Counted from the stretch's first letter, positions 10,053-19,276 are shown. The stretch: 64,000 nucleotides of DNA from Streptomyces longisporoflavus (GCF_014649775.1 NZ_BMTR01000002.1:186001-250000), one strand, 5' to 3'. The notes: generated from the letters alone by a model not told the origin. Translations and numbers: made by a program.

Positions 10053-10895
10053 TCAACGGGTCGCGGTGTAGGCCGACTTGATGATTTTCGCGGCGGCGTC
10101 CGGGTGGGAGATCATGACCACGTGCGAGGACCGGATCTCGGTGACCTTGCTGCCGGCGCGCTTGGCCATGAACCGCTGGGCGGCGGGCGGGATGACCTTG
10201 TCCGCCGTCGGGATCAGATACCAGGACGGGATCGTCTTCCAGGCGGGAGCCCCGCCGGCGCCGCTCAGGCCCTGCACGCTGCCGGGGCGCTGGGTGGCCG
10301 CCATGAGCCGGGTCCGGGACGCGGGCAGGTCGGCGGCGAAGACGGACCGGAACTTGGCGGGATCGATGTAGCCGTCGGTGCCCGGATCGCCGCCACCGGG
10401 CACCGGGTACTCCCTGGTGATCAGGGCGGCGCCCAGCTCACTGCCGGGGAACTGCTGCGCCAGTTGCAGCGCGCTCTCACCCTCGTCCGGCGCGAACGCC
10501 CCCATGTACACCAGCGCCTTGACGTTGTCGTGGCCGCGGGCGGCGTTGGTGATGACGAAGCCGCCGTAGGAGTGCGCCGCCAGGATGACCGGGCCGGGGA
10601 AGGAGTCCACCACGCCGGCGATGTAGGCGGCATCGCCCGCGGCATCGCGCAGCGGGTTGGCGGGCGCGATGACCGGGAAGCCGGCCTTCTGCAGCAGAGC
10701 GATCGTGTCGTCGAACCCGGAGGCGTCGGCGAACGCTCCGTGCACGAGCACGACGGTCGGCTTCGGCTCCTTCTTGTCGGCCTGTACGGGCCCACGGGAG
10801 GCCGCCGGGGAGGTTGCCCCGGCGGAGGCCGCGCCGACGACGAGAAGCGCGGCGGTCAGTGCCGGCAGCAGACGGCGCGGTGCTGGAACACGCAT
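10053..10895 (-). CDS. Secreted alpha/beta hydrolase
   Basis: A 280-residue enzyme with a signal peptide: two Arg near the start, hydrophobic ALTAALLVVGAASAG and a cleavable Ala-rich end. The mature part has VVLVHGAFADASGFDDTI, the elbow LAAHSYGGFVITNAARG, and a C-terminal SHVVMISHPD supplying the His. This arrangement matches the pimeloyl-ester-carboxylesterase-like group common in Streptomyces and also found in the cytosol. Substrate unknown. It is co-directional and nearly contiguous with the hydrolase downstream. Confidence 0.9.
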   Translation of the reverse strand: MRVPAPRRLLPALTAALLVVGAASAGATSPAASRGPVQADKKEPKPTVVLVHGAFADASGFDDTIALLQKAGFPVIAPANPLRDAAGDAAYIAGVVDSFPGPVILAAHSYGGFVITNAARGHDNVKALVYMGAFAPDEGESALQLAQQFPGSELGAALITREYPVPGGGDPGTDGYIDPAKFRSVFAADLPASRTRLMAATQRPGSVQGLSGAGGAPAWKTIPSWYLIPTADKVIPPAAQRFMAKRAGSKVTEIRSSHVVMISHPDAAAKIIKSAYTATR

Positions 10896-11010
10896 GACGA
10901 ACCCTTTCGGACGGAGGGTCGGACGGTGCTGAGCTACCGGCGGATGGTGCGGAAGGAAGGCCTTGCGCCTCAGGTACGAGGAACGCCGCCAGATGGCGAG
11001 GGGAACGCCG

Positions 11011-11835
11011 TCAGGTGGCGAGGAACCTCAGCAGGTCGGCGTTGAACTCGTCCTTGAACGCCCCCACGAGGCCGTGCGGAGCACCCGGATAGACCTTCAG
11101 CACGGCATCCTTGACGATTTTGGCCGACTCCAGCCCCGCGGCCTCGATCGGCACGATCTGGTCGTCGTCGCCGTGGGCGATGAACGTGGGGACGTCGAAG
11201 CGTCCCAGGTCCGCGGTGAAGTCGGTCTCGGAGAACGCGCGGACGCAGTCGAGGGCGCCCTTGAGCCCGACCTGCATGCTCTGCAGCCAGAACGCGTCCG
11301 ACATGCCCTGTGACACCGTCGCGCCGGGCCGGTTGAATCCGTAGAAGGGCAGACTCAGTTCCCTGTAGAACTGCGACCGGTCGGCTGAGACACCCGAGCG
11401 GATGGCGTCGAACGCCTCGATCGGCAGGCCCTGCGGATTGGCGTCGGTTTTGAGCATGAGGGGCGGCACCGCACCCAGCAGGACCACCTTGGCGACCCGG
11501 GATGTACCGTGCCGGCCGATGTAGCGGGTCACTTCGCCGCCGCCCGTCGAGTGGCCCACCAGCACCGCGTCGTGCAGGTCGAGTTGCTCGATCAGCTGGG
11601 CCAGATCATCGGCGTAGGTGTCCATGTCGTTGCCGTTCCACGGCTGATCCGAGCGGCCGTGGCCGCGCCGGTCGTGCGCGATCGCCCGGTAGCCGTGCGA
11701 GGCGACCAGGTGCAGTTGGTCGTCCCAGGCATCGGCGTTCAGCGGCCAGCCGTGACTGAACACCACCGGTCGGCCGGTGCCCCAGTCCTTGTAGTAGATC
11801 CCTGTGCCGTCCTGCGTCGTGACGAAATTGCGCAT
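11011..11835 (-). CDS. Alpha/beta hydrolase of the non-heme haloperoxidase/arylesterase type
   Basis: A 274-residue protein that begins with [20 protein letters not shown] and continues with [34 protein letters not shown], the elbow [18 protein letters not shown] and [12 protein letters not shown]. These are signatures of the cofactor-free chloroperoxidase/esterase family; physiological reactions are usually ester hydrolysis or perhydrolysis. ATG 11835 has a GGAGGG upstream; the frame extends much further but only as antisense to the AraC gene. It is divergent from an AraC regulator (279 bp apart), which probably controls it and maybe the two following hydrolases. Confidence 0.92.
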   Translation of the reverse strand: MRNFVTTQDGTGIYYKDWGTGRPVVFSHGWPLNADAWDDQLHLVASHGYRAIAHDRRGHGRSDQPWNGNDMDTYADDLAQLIEQLDLHDAVLVGHSTGGGEVTRYIGRHGTSRVAKVVLLGAVPPLMLKTDANPQGLPIEAFDAIRSGVSADRSQFYRELSLPFYGFNRPGATVSQGMSDAFWLQSMQVGLKGALDCVRAFSETDFTADLGRFDVPTFIAHGDDDQIVPIEAAGLESAKIVKDAVLKVYPGAPHGLVGAFKDEFNADLLRFLAT

Positions 11836-12114
11836 GGGAGCGCTCCCTCCAGCGGCCGGTGTCGGTCGTGGTGCCCGACTCGGATGCGGGGAATCGTGCC
11901 AGCGCCGCGGGCGGGGTTCTGTACCGTGCGCGCCGAGAACTGTTCCCTGCCCGCCACGCCGCCCGTGCCGTGACTGGTGTGGCGCGAGGTGACGGACCGG
12001 TCCCGGGTGGCCCGGCGGAACGTGAACCCGCCTGTCCAAGCCGCCCGCGGTGCTGAAGAATCCTGACGACCGCTCGGCAGCGGACGGGCCGCTGCTCTCG
12101 CCCTGGGGGGGACC

Positions 12115-13080
12115 ATGCTGGTTCTGGACACGGAGAACTTGCCTGCCGCCGACCGGATCGAGGCCTTCCAGGCCGCGGCCGTGGGAGAGAGCGGCAGCTG
12201 TTCGGTGGAGCAGGAGCATCCGGAGGCCGGTGTCCGCAAGAAGCTGGAGGTCTGGAACTTCGGTCCGCTGACCCTGTTCGCCACGCGCGGCTCCGGCATG
12301 CGCGTCTGGCGCACCCCGCGGCACGCACGCTTCGACTCGATGAACACCGTCTCGATCATCACCCAGAGCGAGGGGACGGGGGCCTTCACCTGGAACGGCC
12401 ATCAGCAGCATGTGGGGGCCGACGCCCTGGCACTGGCCCACAAGACCGCCGGTTACGAGTACGCCTGGTCCGGGACCGGACTGTCCGTCGCCTTCATGGT
12501 CGACACCGAGCGTCTCGGCCTGCCCGAGGAGCAGATCCGCGCCGCCATACCCCTCCTGCGGCACAGCAGCGTCGCACCGCTGCTCCTGCGCCACATACGG
12601 GATCTGCACCACCACGCCGATGAGCTCAGCGCCGGACCCGGCGCCGAGGCGCTCGCCTCCGCCACCCTGGAACTCACCCGCGCCCTGATCGTCTCGGTGG
12701 CCGCCGGCGAACGCACCCGGCACCAGGTCGCGGAGGACACTCTCCTGACCCGCGTCCTCGCCTACATCCGCGCGCATCTGACCGACCCCGGTCTCAACCC
12801 GCACCGCATCGCCGCGGCTCACAACATCTCCGTACGAACCCTCTACCGGCTGTGCGAGCAGGGCGGCCTGAGCCTGGAGAAATGGATCGTCCGCCGGCGA
12901 CTGGAAGGCGCCCGCGACGACCTGTCCGCCTTGGAGCATGCCCACCGCACGATCGAGGCCATCGCCCGGTCCCAGGGCTTCACCAACCCCGCCTACTTCT
13001 CCCGCCGTTTCCGCGAGACGTACGGCGCGACGCCCCGCCAATGGCGGCGCATGCACCACTCGGCGGGTGGCGGTACGTGA
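12115..13080 (+). CDS. AraC/XylS-family transcriptional regulator
   Basis: A 321-residue protein with an N-terminal AraC-binding-domain-like half and a C-terminal pair of helix-turn-helices. The first recognition helix lies in [20 protein letters not shown]; the second region contains [20 protein letters not shown] followed by [10 protein letters not shown]. This is the 'AraC-like ligand binding domain' type that begins with a DR(I/L)EAFQ segment. It faces away from the haloperoxidase-like hydrolase gene, the likely target. Confidence 0.93.
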   Translation: MLVLDTENLPAADRIEAFQAAAVGESGSCSVEQEHPEAGVRKKLEVWNFGPLTLFATRGSGMRVWRTPRHARFDSMNTVSIITQSEGTGAFTWNGHQQHVGADALALAHKTAGYEYAWSGTGLSVAFMVDTERLGLPEEQIRAAIPLLRHSSVAPLLLRHIRDLHHHADELSAGPGAEALASATLELTRALIVSVAAGERTRHQVAEDTLLTRVLAYIRAHLTDPGLNPHRIAAAHNISVRTLYRLCEQGGLSLEKWIVRRRLEGARDDLSALEHAHRTIEAIARSQGFTNPAYFSRRFRETYGATPRQWRRMHHSAGGGT

Positions 13081-13095
13081 ACAGGCGCCCCGCAG

Positions 13096-13123
13096 CCGGT
13101 ATAGTATTACCGGTATAGTTATT
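13096..13123 (+). promoter_or_regulatory. Direct/inverted repeat promoter region of map-like gene
   Basis: CCGGTATAGT occurs twice 14 bp apart (13096 and 13110). The first copy plus the start of the second forms an inverted repeat CCGGTA-n6-TACCGG (13096-13113). TATAGT inside each copy resembles a -10 element. It lies 23-50 bp before the methionine aminopeptidase start and stands out as A/T-rich in its surroundings. Confidence 0.5.
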
Positions 13124-13145
13124 GGTTGCGTGAGAAGGGCGCCAC

Positions 13146-13922
13146 ATGATCGAGATCTTGAACCCCACCCTACTGGCACGGGCGAAAGACACCGGCGCCT
13201 TGGTCGCCGACATCCTGCAGACGCTGAAGAGCCGCAGCACCATCGGCACGAACCTGCTGGACATCGACCGGTGGACCGAGAAAATGATCGCCGAGGCGGG
13301 GGCACAGTCCTGCTACGTCGACTACGCGCCGTCCTTCGGACGCGGCCCGTTCGGCCACTACGTCTGCACGGCCGTCAACGACGCCGTGCTCCACGGACGG
13401 CCACACGACTACACGCTTGCCGACGGAGACCTGCTGACGCTCGATCTCGCCGTCTCCAAGGGCGGAGTCGCCGCGGACGCCGCCATCAGCTTCATCGTGG
13501 GCGACGCACGGCCCGCGGAGAGCGTCACGCTGATCGATACGACCGAACGCGCGCTGGCCGCGGGGATCGCCGCCGCCGGCCCCGGCGCTCGCATCGGCGA
13601 CATCTCCCACGCCATCGGCACGGTCCTCAGCGAGGCGGGATACCCGATCAACACCGAGTTCGGAGGCCACGGCATCGGGTCAACGATGCACCAGGACCCT
13701 CACGTCTCGAACACCGGACGGCCCGGCCGTGGATACAAACTGCGCCCCGGTCTGCTGCTGGCACTGGAGCCGTGGGTCATGGCGGACACCGCCCGACTCG
13801 TCACCGATGCCGACGGGTGGACGCTCCGCAGCGCGACAGGCTGCCGGACCGCACACAGCGAGCATACGATCGCCATCACCGACGACGGAGCCGAGATCCT
13901 CACCCTGCCGAAGCGAGGATGA
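13146..13922 (+). CDS. map: Type I methionine aminopeptidase
   Basis: A 258-residue pita-bread-fold metallopeptidase that removes N-terminal Met. All five metal ligands are visible: D100 in [13 protein letters not shown]111 in [10 protein letters not shown]175 in FGGHGIG, E208 in LLALEPW and E239 in HSEHT; H83 (VLHG) is the conserved active-site His. There is no N-terminal zinc-finger extension. Streptomycetes carry more than one map, and the housekeeping copy normally sits with ribosomal or adk genes, so this is likely an accessory copy. ATG 13146 follows GAGAAGG. An unusual repeat lies just upstream. Confidence 0.93.
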   Translation: MIEILNPTLLARAKDTGALVADILQTLKSRSTIGTNLLDIDRWTEKMIAEAGAQSCYVDYAPSFGRGPFGHYVCTAVNDAVLHGRPHDYTLADGDLLTLDLAVSKGGVAADAAISFIVGDARPAESVTLIDTTERALAAGIAAAGPGARIGDISHAIGTVLSEAGYPINTEFGGHGIGSTMHQDPHVSNTGRPGRGYKLRPGLLLALEPWVMADTARLVTDADGWTLRSATGCRTAHSEHTIAITDDGAEILTLPKRG

Positions 13923-13963
13923 AGCACGGCAGGACGTAGCACGGCAGGATGCGGCACGGCCGC

Positions 13964-14167
13964 TCAGCGGGACCGAGCAGCCGTCTCCCAGGCCATGGCC
14001 GCCACATCAAGACCCGTGCGCACCCCGTCGACGACCTCGCCGGGATCGTCGGGCAGGTTGATCTGGCCCCCCTCCCGGGGGGCCTCGTCCGCACTGGCGG
14101 GACCGGCCACGCCAAGGGCAGCGGCGGCAAGGGTCAGGGCAGCGGCGGCGCGCTTGGCGTTCCTCAT
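13964..14167 (-). CDS. Small secreted peptide
   Basis: 67 residues from ATG 14167, which follows AGGTGG closely. The N-terminus (MRNAKRAAAALTLAAAALGV with an ASA cleavage site) is a clear Sec signal peptide, leaving about 41 mature residues rich in acidic residues and Gly/Pro. No cysteines and no recognised family. It is convergent with map and is followed upstream by a lipoprotein gene on the same strand. Confidence 0.65.
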   Translation of the reverse strand: MRNAKRAAAALTLAAAALGVAGPASADEAPREGGQINLPDDPGEVVDGVRTGLDVAAMAWETAARSR

Positions 14168-14252
14168 GCCCACCTGAACGATCACACAGTGCTCAAGTTG
14201 CGCTGACCCCGCCATACAGGTGACCCCGCGAGAGCCGAGGCCGCATGGCCCG

Positions 14253-14999
14253 TCAGCCGGCGGCGAGCTTCTTCCACTGGGCCCGCGCCACGTCGACCGG
14301 GAAGGGCATCATCTCCGGACCTGCGTCCGCGCCGGGATACGTGCGGCTGAAGAAGCCGAGCGTATGACCGGAGCCCACGATCAGCACCTTGCGCGTGGGG
14401 ACGTCCGATCCCGGTCCGCCGGTGAGCACGTACCACCCGAATTCCTCGGCGAAGTCGAGCCGTTCGGGGTCGATCTGCTGCTGCGGCGACTGCAACGGGG
14501 TCTGCTTGCCGCGGAGCTTCAGGATGAAGCCCTGCCGACACGCCGTACTGGCAGTGCCCATGTCGTACAGGGCCTCGTCCTTGCCCTTTCCCTTGTACGT
14601 CGCCAAGGTCACCGTCGTCTTGACGAGGTCACCCCCCACGGTCTTCGCTCCCCGCGGATTGCCCATCGCGGTGCGCTGCGCCGTTGCCACCGGGTCACCG
14701 ATGCTCATGCCGAGCGCCATCCTGGCCTGCACCACGCACTCCGGCTGGGTCGCGCCCACCTCGGATTCCTCGTACCGGTCGGCCTTTTCGCGGGCGCCCA
14801 CCTGATGGTCCGGCACGTCACCGCCGTCGACCATGGCGGCTTCGATCTCCTCGGCGGTCAACGTCCCGGTCGGAGCGCTGGCACTCGCCATCGCCGCATC
14901 GCCGTCCGATTCAGTGCCGCCGCACGCCGCCAGTACGCCCAAAGCCATGGCGCCGGCCATGATCCGCGCCGATCGGCGCACGGTCGTATTCCTGCTCAT
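14253..14999 (-). CDS. Lipoprotein of unknown function
   Basis: 248 residues. The first 26 form a lipoprotein signal with MAGAMALGVLAAC as lipobox, so the mature protein would be anchored through its Cys. The mature part begins with a Ser/Ala/Thr-rich tether and contains EECVV-like and STACRQGFILKLRG segments with two cysteines and a Trp/Tyr-rich end (EEFGWYVLTGG). No enzyme motif was recognised. The frame is open upstream of ATG 14999, but only this start exposes the signal. Confidence 0.75.
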   Translation of the reverse strand: MSRNTTVRRSARIMAGAMALGVLAACGGTESDGDAAMASASAPTGTLTAEEIEAAMVDGGDVPDHQVGAREKADRYEESEVGATQPECVVQARMALGMSIGDPVATAQRTAMGNPRGAKTVGGDLVKTTVTLATYKGKGKDEALYDMGTASTACRQGFILKLRGKQTPLQSPQQQIDPERLDFAEEFGWYVLTGGPGSDVPTRKVLIVGSGHTLGFFSRTYPGADAGPEMMPFPVDVARAQWKKLAAG

Positions 15000-15182
15000 G
15001 TGCTGTTCGCTCCCCCGTAGTTCCTGCCTGCGCGGCAGGCTAGACGATCGCCCGCGACGGCCGCGCGGCAGGTCGGCGCATCGGGACCCGGCCCGCCCTG
15101 CGGGTCCGGCGCTCCCGGCCCGGCGAGGGCACGGCCGATCGCAGGCCGGGTGAAAACCGCCTGCACGGGTAGGGTCGAGGCC

Positions 15183-15401
15183 ATGACGCCCGAGCAACCC
15201 CTCACGCTGGCCATGGCGTTCCTGGAGTCACAGGAGATCACCACGACGGACTGTCGCGGCTGCGGCACCCAGGTCTCGGGCATCAGCGGGCGCTACGCCT
15301 GCGGGGTTTGCGGCTGGACGAACCCCTGGGACGAAGGCCACCGGGATCTGCCGGTGGCCGAGGAAGATCCTGACTGGCCGGGACGCCGACCGCGCGCCTG
15401 A
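15183..15401 (+). CDS. Small zinc-ribbon protein
   Basis: 72 residues. Four cysteines in two knuckles (DCRGCG and YACGVCGW, 14 residues apart) form a plausible rubredoxin-like zinc ribbon, flanked by a short helix and an acidic/Pro-rich tail. Start ATG 15183 has a weak GGGTCGAGG upstream. Function unknown; such proteins often bind partner proteins or nucleic acid. Confidence 0.65.
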   Translation: MTPEQPLTLAMAFLESQEITTTDCRGCGTQVSGISGRYACGVCGWTNPWDEGHRDLPVAEEDPDWPGRRPRA

Positions 15402-15585
15402 GATACGGGCCCGGGAGGCCCCGGGAGGGTCGCCGGCCCGCGGGACCACGCCGTGGCCGTCGCGGACCGCCTCGCGCCTCGCGCCTCGTGACAGCGGATA
15501 GGTTGCCGCCGCCAAACAGCGGATGGGCGTGCCGGCGCCTGCGATGCGGAGTGCGCCTTTTGCCCCGTAGGGACAGGCTGGGCAG

Positions 15586-16047
15586 ATGCGACGGACGGTG
15601 CGGGCCGCGGGCGCGGCGAGTGTGCGAACGGTGTGGCAGCGGTACGCGGACACGACGGCCTGGTCGACGTGGGCTCCGCAGATCCGCTCGGTGGAGGCCG
15701 AGCGGAACCTGCGGGCGGGAATGCGCGGCCGGGTGCGCCCCGTGGTGGGGCCGGGCGTCGCCTTCGTCGTCGAGGCGGTCGACCATGAAGCCCACACCTG
15801 GCAGTGGCGGGTGCGGCTTGGCCCGGTGCGGATGCGCCTGTGGCACGCCGTACTCCCCCGCGACCCGTCCGGCACGATCGCCGAGCTGCGCATCGAAGGC
15901 CCGACGCCGGTGGTTGTGGTCTACGCGCCCGTGGCCAGGCGTGCGCTGCGACGCCTGGTCCGCGGCGGGGTGGGGTCGAGGGACTCGGCCCCACCCCCAC
16001 GGGCATTCAGGCGGGTATCGACACCGGGTGGTCCGAACGGAGCGTGA
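15586..16047 (+). CDS. SRPBCC (START-like) family protein
   Basis: 153 residues. The pattern VWQRYADTTAWSTWAPQIRS, then LRAGMRGRVRPVVGPGVAFV, then HTWQWRVRLGPVRMRLWHAV is typical of the polyketide-cyclase/dehydrase-like SRPBCC fold, which encloses hydrophobic ligands. The C-terminal end is Pro/Arg-rich and overlaps the convergent membrane-protein gene by 41 bp. No ligand can be predicted. Confidence 0.78.
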   Translation: MRRTVRAAGAASVRTVWQRYADTTAWSTWAPQIRSVEAERNLRAGMRGRVRPVVGPGVAFVVEAVDHEAHTWQWRVRLGPVRMRLWHAVLPRDPSGTIAELRIEGPTPVVVVYAPVARRALRRLVRGGVGSRDSAPPPRAFRRVSTPGGPNGA

Positions 16048-16471
16048 AGGCCCGCACGACCAACACCGTCTCCATCGCGCACAACGCCACGCCGAGGGTG
16101 ACGTGCGCGGCGAGCGAGCTCGCCAGTCCCAGCGCGGTCTGCGTGAACGTGGCCGCCAGGATGCCGACGGCGGCCTTCAGCGGCCACGTCAGCCGGCGGT
16201 TGCCGCGCCAGACCAGGACAGCCGCCACGACCTGGAGGGACACCAGCAACTCGAAGACGTACGCGTTGATGCCGTGCGGGTCGATGGAGGCAACGTCGCC
16301 GTTCAGCAGCATTCCGGCGAGGAGGCCCTGCACCAGCGTCTCGAGACAGGCGAGGGCGGCTACCACTCGCAACAGCGCGAGCGCGCCCCCGCCTTTCACG
16401 CCCCTGGCAGTCATCCCCCCAGCGCCCGACCCGGCAGGGCGGGGCTCCCCCCGGGAAGAGGTGTCGTGCAT
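16007..16471 (-). CDS. Small integral membrane protein (four predicted TM helices)
   Basis: 154 residues. After a hydrophilic lead there are hydrophobic stretches around ALLRVVAALACLETLVQGLL, AYVFELLVSLQVVAAVLVW, LKAAVGILAATFTQTALGLA and VTLGVALCAMETVLVVRAF. This DoxX-like/unknown small membrane protein carries no catalytic motif. ATG 16471 is preceded by AAGGGG. It lies 83 bp after the NmrA-like gene on the same strand and overlaps the SRPBCC gene tail to tail. Confidence 0.72.
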   Translation of the reverse strand: MHDTSSRGEPRPAGSGAGGMTARGVKGGGALALLRVVAALACLETLVQGLLAGMLLNGDVASIDPHGINAYVFELLVSLQVVAAVLVWRGNRRLTWPLKAAVGILAATFTQTALGLASSLAAHVTLGVALCAMETVLVVRAFTLRSDHPVSIPA

Positions 16472-16554
16472 CGAAGTCCCCTTTTCTCTCTTCGGGTTGG
16501 CGGCGCGTCACGTACGGGATGCCGGACTTGCCGTAAATAGCTGTGCCTGGCTCA

Positions 16555-17319
16555 TCAGGACCGGGCGTCGAGCCATTCCCGGAACGTGGGGCCGGCGAGC
16601 TTGGCGTGCGGGCCGGGCAGGAACCCGCCGGCCGCCGCGATCTCGGCGTCGGGCATACCGGAGCCGTCGACCTCGACCACCTTGATGCCCCGGCGGGCGC
16701 CGAGAAGTCCGGCCGCCTCGAACATGCTCTCCTTGCGGGGCCCGGCGATCTCGGGGATCGGCACTCCGGGGCCCGGCTGCGCGGCGTCGGGGTCGGCGGC
16801 CAGGTCCACCAGCGTCTCGGCCACGGTGCGGCAGGCCACGAGCTGAGTGGGCAGAGCGGGGATGTAGGCGACCTCGCCCTGCTGCCAGTCCAGGAGCTGG
16901 CCGACGAATTCGTGGAACTGCGCGGCCCGCAGGATGCGGGCGTCGAGCGGCCCGGCGAGGGCGGCCTCCTCGTGCACCTGCTGGGCGGCGACGAAACCCG
17001 CGGTGGCCTTGTCCGCGCCGATGATCGACACGGCGACGATCCGGTCGGCTCCCGCACGCCGGCCGGCCTCGTGCAGGTTGCCGGTGGCGGTACGGAAGAA
17101 CTCCGTGGCGGCCTCCTGCTCGGATGCGTGCCATGACGCGACATCGATGATGACGTCGACACCGGTGAGCGCGTCGGCCAGTCCCTCGCCGGTGATCACG
17201 TCCACACCGGTGGCACGTGACATCGACACCACTTGGTACTCGCGTTCCGTGAGGACGTCCACAACGTGGCGCCCCAGGCGTCCGGTTGCTCCTGCCACGG
17301 CGAACTTCGTGATGCTCAT
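16555..17319 (-). CDS. NmrA-like SDR oxidoreductase, ECF41 partner
   Basis: 254 residues. The Rossmann motif AVAGATGRLGRHVVDVL opens the protein, and DVIIDVASWHASEQEAATEF and ADRIVAVSIIGADKATAGF follow. This is the atypical SDR type (COG0702) that binds NAD(P) without the full YxxxK centre. ATG 17319 follows AAGGTGGAGC. It is transcribed away from an ECF41 sigma factor; genes of this family are the classical neighbours and targets of ECF41 sigmas. Confidence 0.9.
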   Translation of the reverse strand: MSITKFAVAGATGRLGRHVVDVLTEREYQVVSMSRATGVDVITGEGLADALTGVDVIIDVASWHASEQEAATEFFRTATGNLHEAGRRAGADRIVAVSIIGADKATAGFVAAQQVHEEAALAGPLDARILRAAQFHEFVGQLLDWQQGEVAYIPALPTQLVACRTVAETLVDLAADPDAAQPGPGVPIPEIAGPRKESMFEAAGLLGARRGIKVVEVDGSGMPDAEIAAAGGFLPGPHAKLAGPTFREWLDARS

Positions 17320-17412
17320 GCTCCACCTTTTTCTCGGGTGCCGGAGGTGTCCGTGCGGGACGTCGGCGCACGGAACTGGCTGTGCGTACGCGCGGCGTCC
17401 TGACGCTCACGA

Positions 17413-17440
17413 GACGTCGGCCCCCCCGCCGCCCGTAACA
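17413..17440 (-). promoter_or_regulatory. Candidate ECF41-type promoter of the NmrA-like gene
   Basis: On the minus strand TGTTAC (17440-17435) and CGTC (17416-17413) are separated by 18 bp. This resembles the reported ECF41 signature (TGTCACA / CGTC) and lies about 95 bp before the NmrA-like start. One mismatch in the -35 and the slightly long spacer keep this tentative. Confidence 0.3.
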
Positions 17441-17557
17441 CTCGCGGCCGTGTGATGCAGGCCACGCGGCAAGGGCGTTACGCAACGGGACCGACCGGCG
17501 TCCAGTGCACGGACCATGGCGGAGCACTGCGGGCAAGCGAACAGGCGGGAGCGGGAC

Positions 17558-18505
17558 ATGAACGAGCGCGGCGGACGGATCGCGGACACACCCGGGCCGC
17601 TGGATCAGGGCGCCCCGGCAGAGAGGCCGGAGGGCGCCACCGAGGTGTTCCTGGCCCACCGCAACCTGCTGTTCACCGTCGCCTACGAGATCCTCGGTTC
17701 GGCCGCCGACGCCGAGGACGTCCTGCAGGAGACCTGGCTGCGGTGGACGGCCGTCGATCCGGCGATGGTGCGCAAGGAACGCGCGTACCTGGTGCAGATC
17801 GCCACCCGGCAGGCGCTGGACCGGGTGCGCGCACTCGGCAGGCGCAAGGAGTCCTATGTGGGACCGTGGCTGCCCGAGCCGCTGCTGACCGCGCCGGACG
17901 TGGCGGAGGACATCGAACTGGCCGACAGCGTCTCGATGGCGATGCTGCTGGTCCTTGAGACGCTCGCGCCGGTGGAACGGGCGGTGTTCGTGCTCCGCGA
18001 GGTGTTCGACCTCGCTTACGACGAGATCGCCGACGCCGTCGGCAAGAGCCCGGCCGCGGTCCGCCAGCTCGCCTACCGGGCCCGGGCGCACGTCGCCGCG
18101 CGCCGACCGCGCGGCACCGCGTCGCCCGCTCAGACCAGGGCCGCGCTCCAGGCCTTCCAGAAAGCGGTCGAGACCGGCGAACTGCAGAGCCTGCTCGACA
18201 TTCTCGCCCCCGATGTCGTCGCCCTCAGCGACGGCGGCGGAGTCCGCCATGCCCTGCTACGGCCGATCGTGGGCGCGGACAAGGTCGCCCGCCTCCTGGC
18301 CGGCGGCTGGTGGAAACGCGATGCCGCGAGGTCGCTCGAACCGGTGCAGATCAACGGCGGTCCGGCTCTTCTGGTCCGGGTCAACGGACAGGTCGACGGC
18401 GTCCTGGCCGTGCGCGTCGAGAACGGCTGTGTCACCGGCGCCTACCACGTCCGCAACCCCGAGAAGCTGTCGCACCTGACGCACGAGACAGCCATCAGCC
18501 GCTGA
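17558..18505 (+). CDS. ECF41-group sigma factor with fused SnoaL-like regulatory domain
   Basis: 315 residues. Sigma region 2 (VAYEILGSAADAEDVLQETW) and region 4 (LAPVERAVFVLREVFDLAYD, then GKSPAAVRQLAYRARAHV) are followed by an NTF2/SnoaL-like extension of about 120 residues. The ECF41 hallmarks are present in slightly changed form: WLPEPL in the linker, DGGG in the extension and NPEKL at the end. In this group the C-terminal extension regulates sigma activity in place of an anti-sigma. ATG 17558 is preceded by GGGAGCGGGAC; an in-frame ATG at 17516 is possible. It is divergent from the NmrA-like gene. Confidence 0.92.
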   Translation: MNERGGRIADTPGPLDQGAPAERPEGATEVFLAHRNLLFTVAYEILGSAADAEDVLQETWLRWTAVDPAMVRKERAYLVQIATRQALDRVRALGRRKESYVGPWLPEPLLTAPDVAEDIELADSVSMAMLLVLETLAPVERAVFVLREVFDLAYDEIADAVGKSPAAVRQLAYRARAHVAARRPRGTASPAQTRAALQAFQKAVETGELQSLLDILAPDVVALSDGGGVRHALLRPIVGADKVARLLAGGWWKRDAARSLEPVQINGGPALLVRVNGQVDGVLAVRVENGCVTGAYHVRNPEKLSHLTHETAISR

Positions 18506-18527
18506 CCTCGAGAGCACGAGCCGAGGG

Positions 18528-19142
18528 TCATCGCGTCGCCGGCCACGCGGCCATCGCCGCGTCGGCGACTCGCTCCAGCATCGCTTGTCCGACCCCGTCC
18601 CATGCCTGTTGGTTCATTCCCTGGATGACCGCGGCGTAGAAGGCCGCGAGACCGTCGGCGTCCGTGTCCGCCGGAAGCCGCTCGGCGTCGATGTCGGCGC
18701 GGATGCAGTCGGCGATGGCCGCCTTGGACTCCTCGCGCATGGCGCGCAGTTTGTCCTTCACGTCCTGCGAGCCGGGGGCGCAGTTGGTCGCTCCGGTGAT
18801 GATGAGGCAGCCCGGCGGGTGGCCCGGGTCGGTGTAGTCGGCGGCGAGGTGGCGGAGCATCCGCGTGATGGCCGTGCGGGCGTCGGGGCCCTGTGGCGGG
18901 CCGGTCGCGTAGGTGCGTGTGTACAGCCCGACCGCCTCGTCGAACAGCTGCTTCTTGTCGCCGAAGGCGGCGTACAGACTCGGCGGGTTGATGCCCATCG
19001 CCTTGGTGAGCGAGGCGACGGACGTCGTGTCGTATCCGTGCGTCCAGAACTCCTGAAGTGCGATGGCCAGGGCTTTGTCGCGGTCGAACGCGCGCCGGGC
19101 TCGCCGGGACGCGGACGGCGCGGCGTTCTTCTCACTGCTCAC
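18528..19142 (-). CDS. TetR-family repressor
   Basis: 204 residues from GTG 19142. The HTH lies in ALAIALQEFWTHGYDTTSVA and LTKAMGINPPSLYAAFGDKK; the C-terminal domain contains HPPGCLIITGATNCAPGSQ, typical of the TetR_C_16/AcrR-like subgroup that senses small electrophiles or lipophiles. It is convergent with the ECF41 gene and divergent from an alpha/beta hydrolase, with two palindromes in the shared 134-bp gap. Confidence 0.93.
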   Translation of the reverse strand: MSSEKNAAPSASRRARRAFDRDKALAIALQEFWTHGYDTTSVASLTKAMGINPPSLYAAFGDKKQLFDEAVGLYTRTYATGPPQGPDARTAITRMLRHLAADYTDPGHPPGCLIITGATNCAPGSQDVKDKLRAMREESKAAIADCIRADIDAERLPADTDADGLAAFYAAVIQGMNQQAWDGVGQAMLERVADAAMAAWPATR

Positions 19143-19161
19143 GGAAACAGAGCCTACCGCA

Positions 19162-19181
19162 GCTGTAGCGATCGCTACAGC
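19162..19181 (+). promoter_or_regulatory. TetR operator 1
   Basis: A perfect 20-bp palindrome, GCTGTAGCGATCGCTACAGC, just upstream of the TetR start. It shares the core TAGCGATCRCTA with a second site 47 bp away, centre to centre. Confidence 0.8.
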
Positions 19182-19209
19182 GGATCTGCTAACGTCCCGG
19201 ACGTCACAG

Positions 19210-19227
19210 CTTTAGCGATCACTAAAG
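19210..19227 (+). promoter_or_regulatory. TetR operator 2
   Basis: An 18-bp near-perfect palindrome, CTTTAGCGATCACTAAAG, 50 bp before the hydrolase start. It carries the same core as operator 1, so one repressor probably covers both divergent promoters. Confidence 0.75.
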
Positions 19228-19276
19228 AAGCGTTCGCGTCGCTGCGCATCCCACGCCTTCTCGAAAGGGGCCACCC

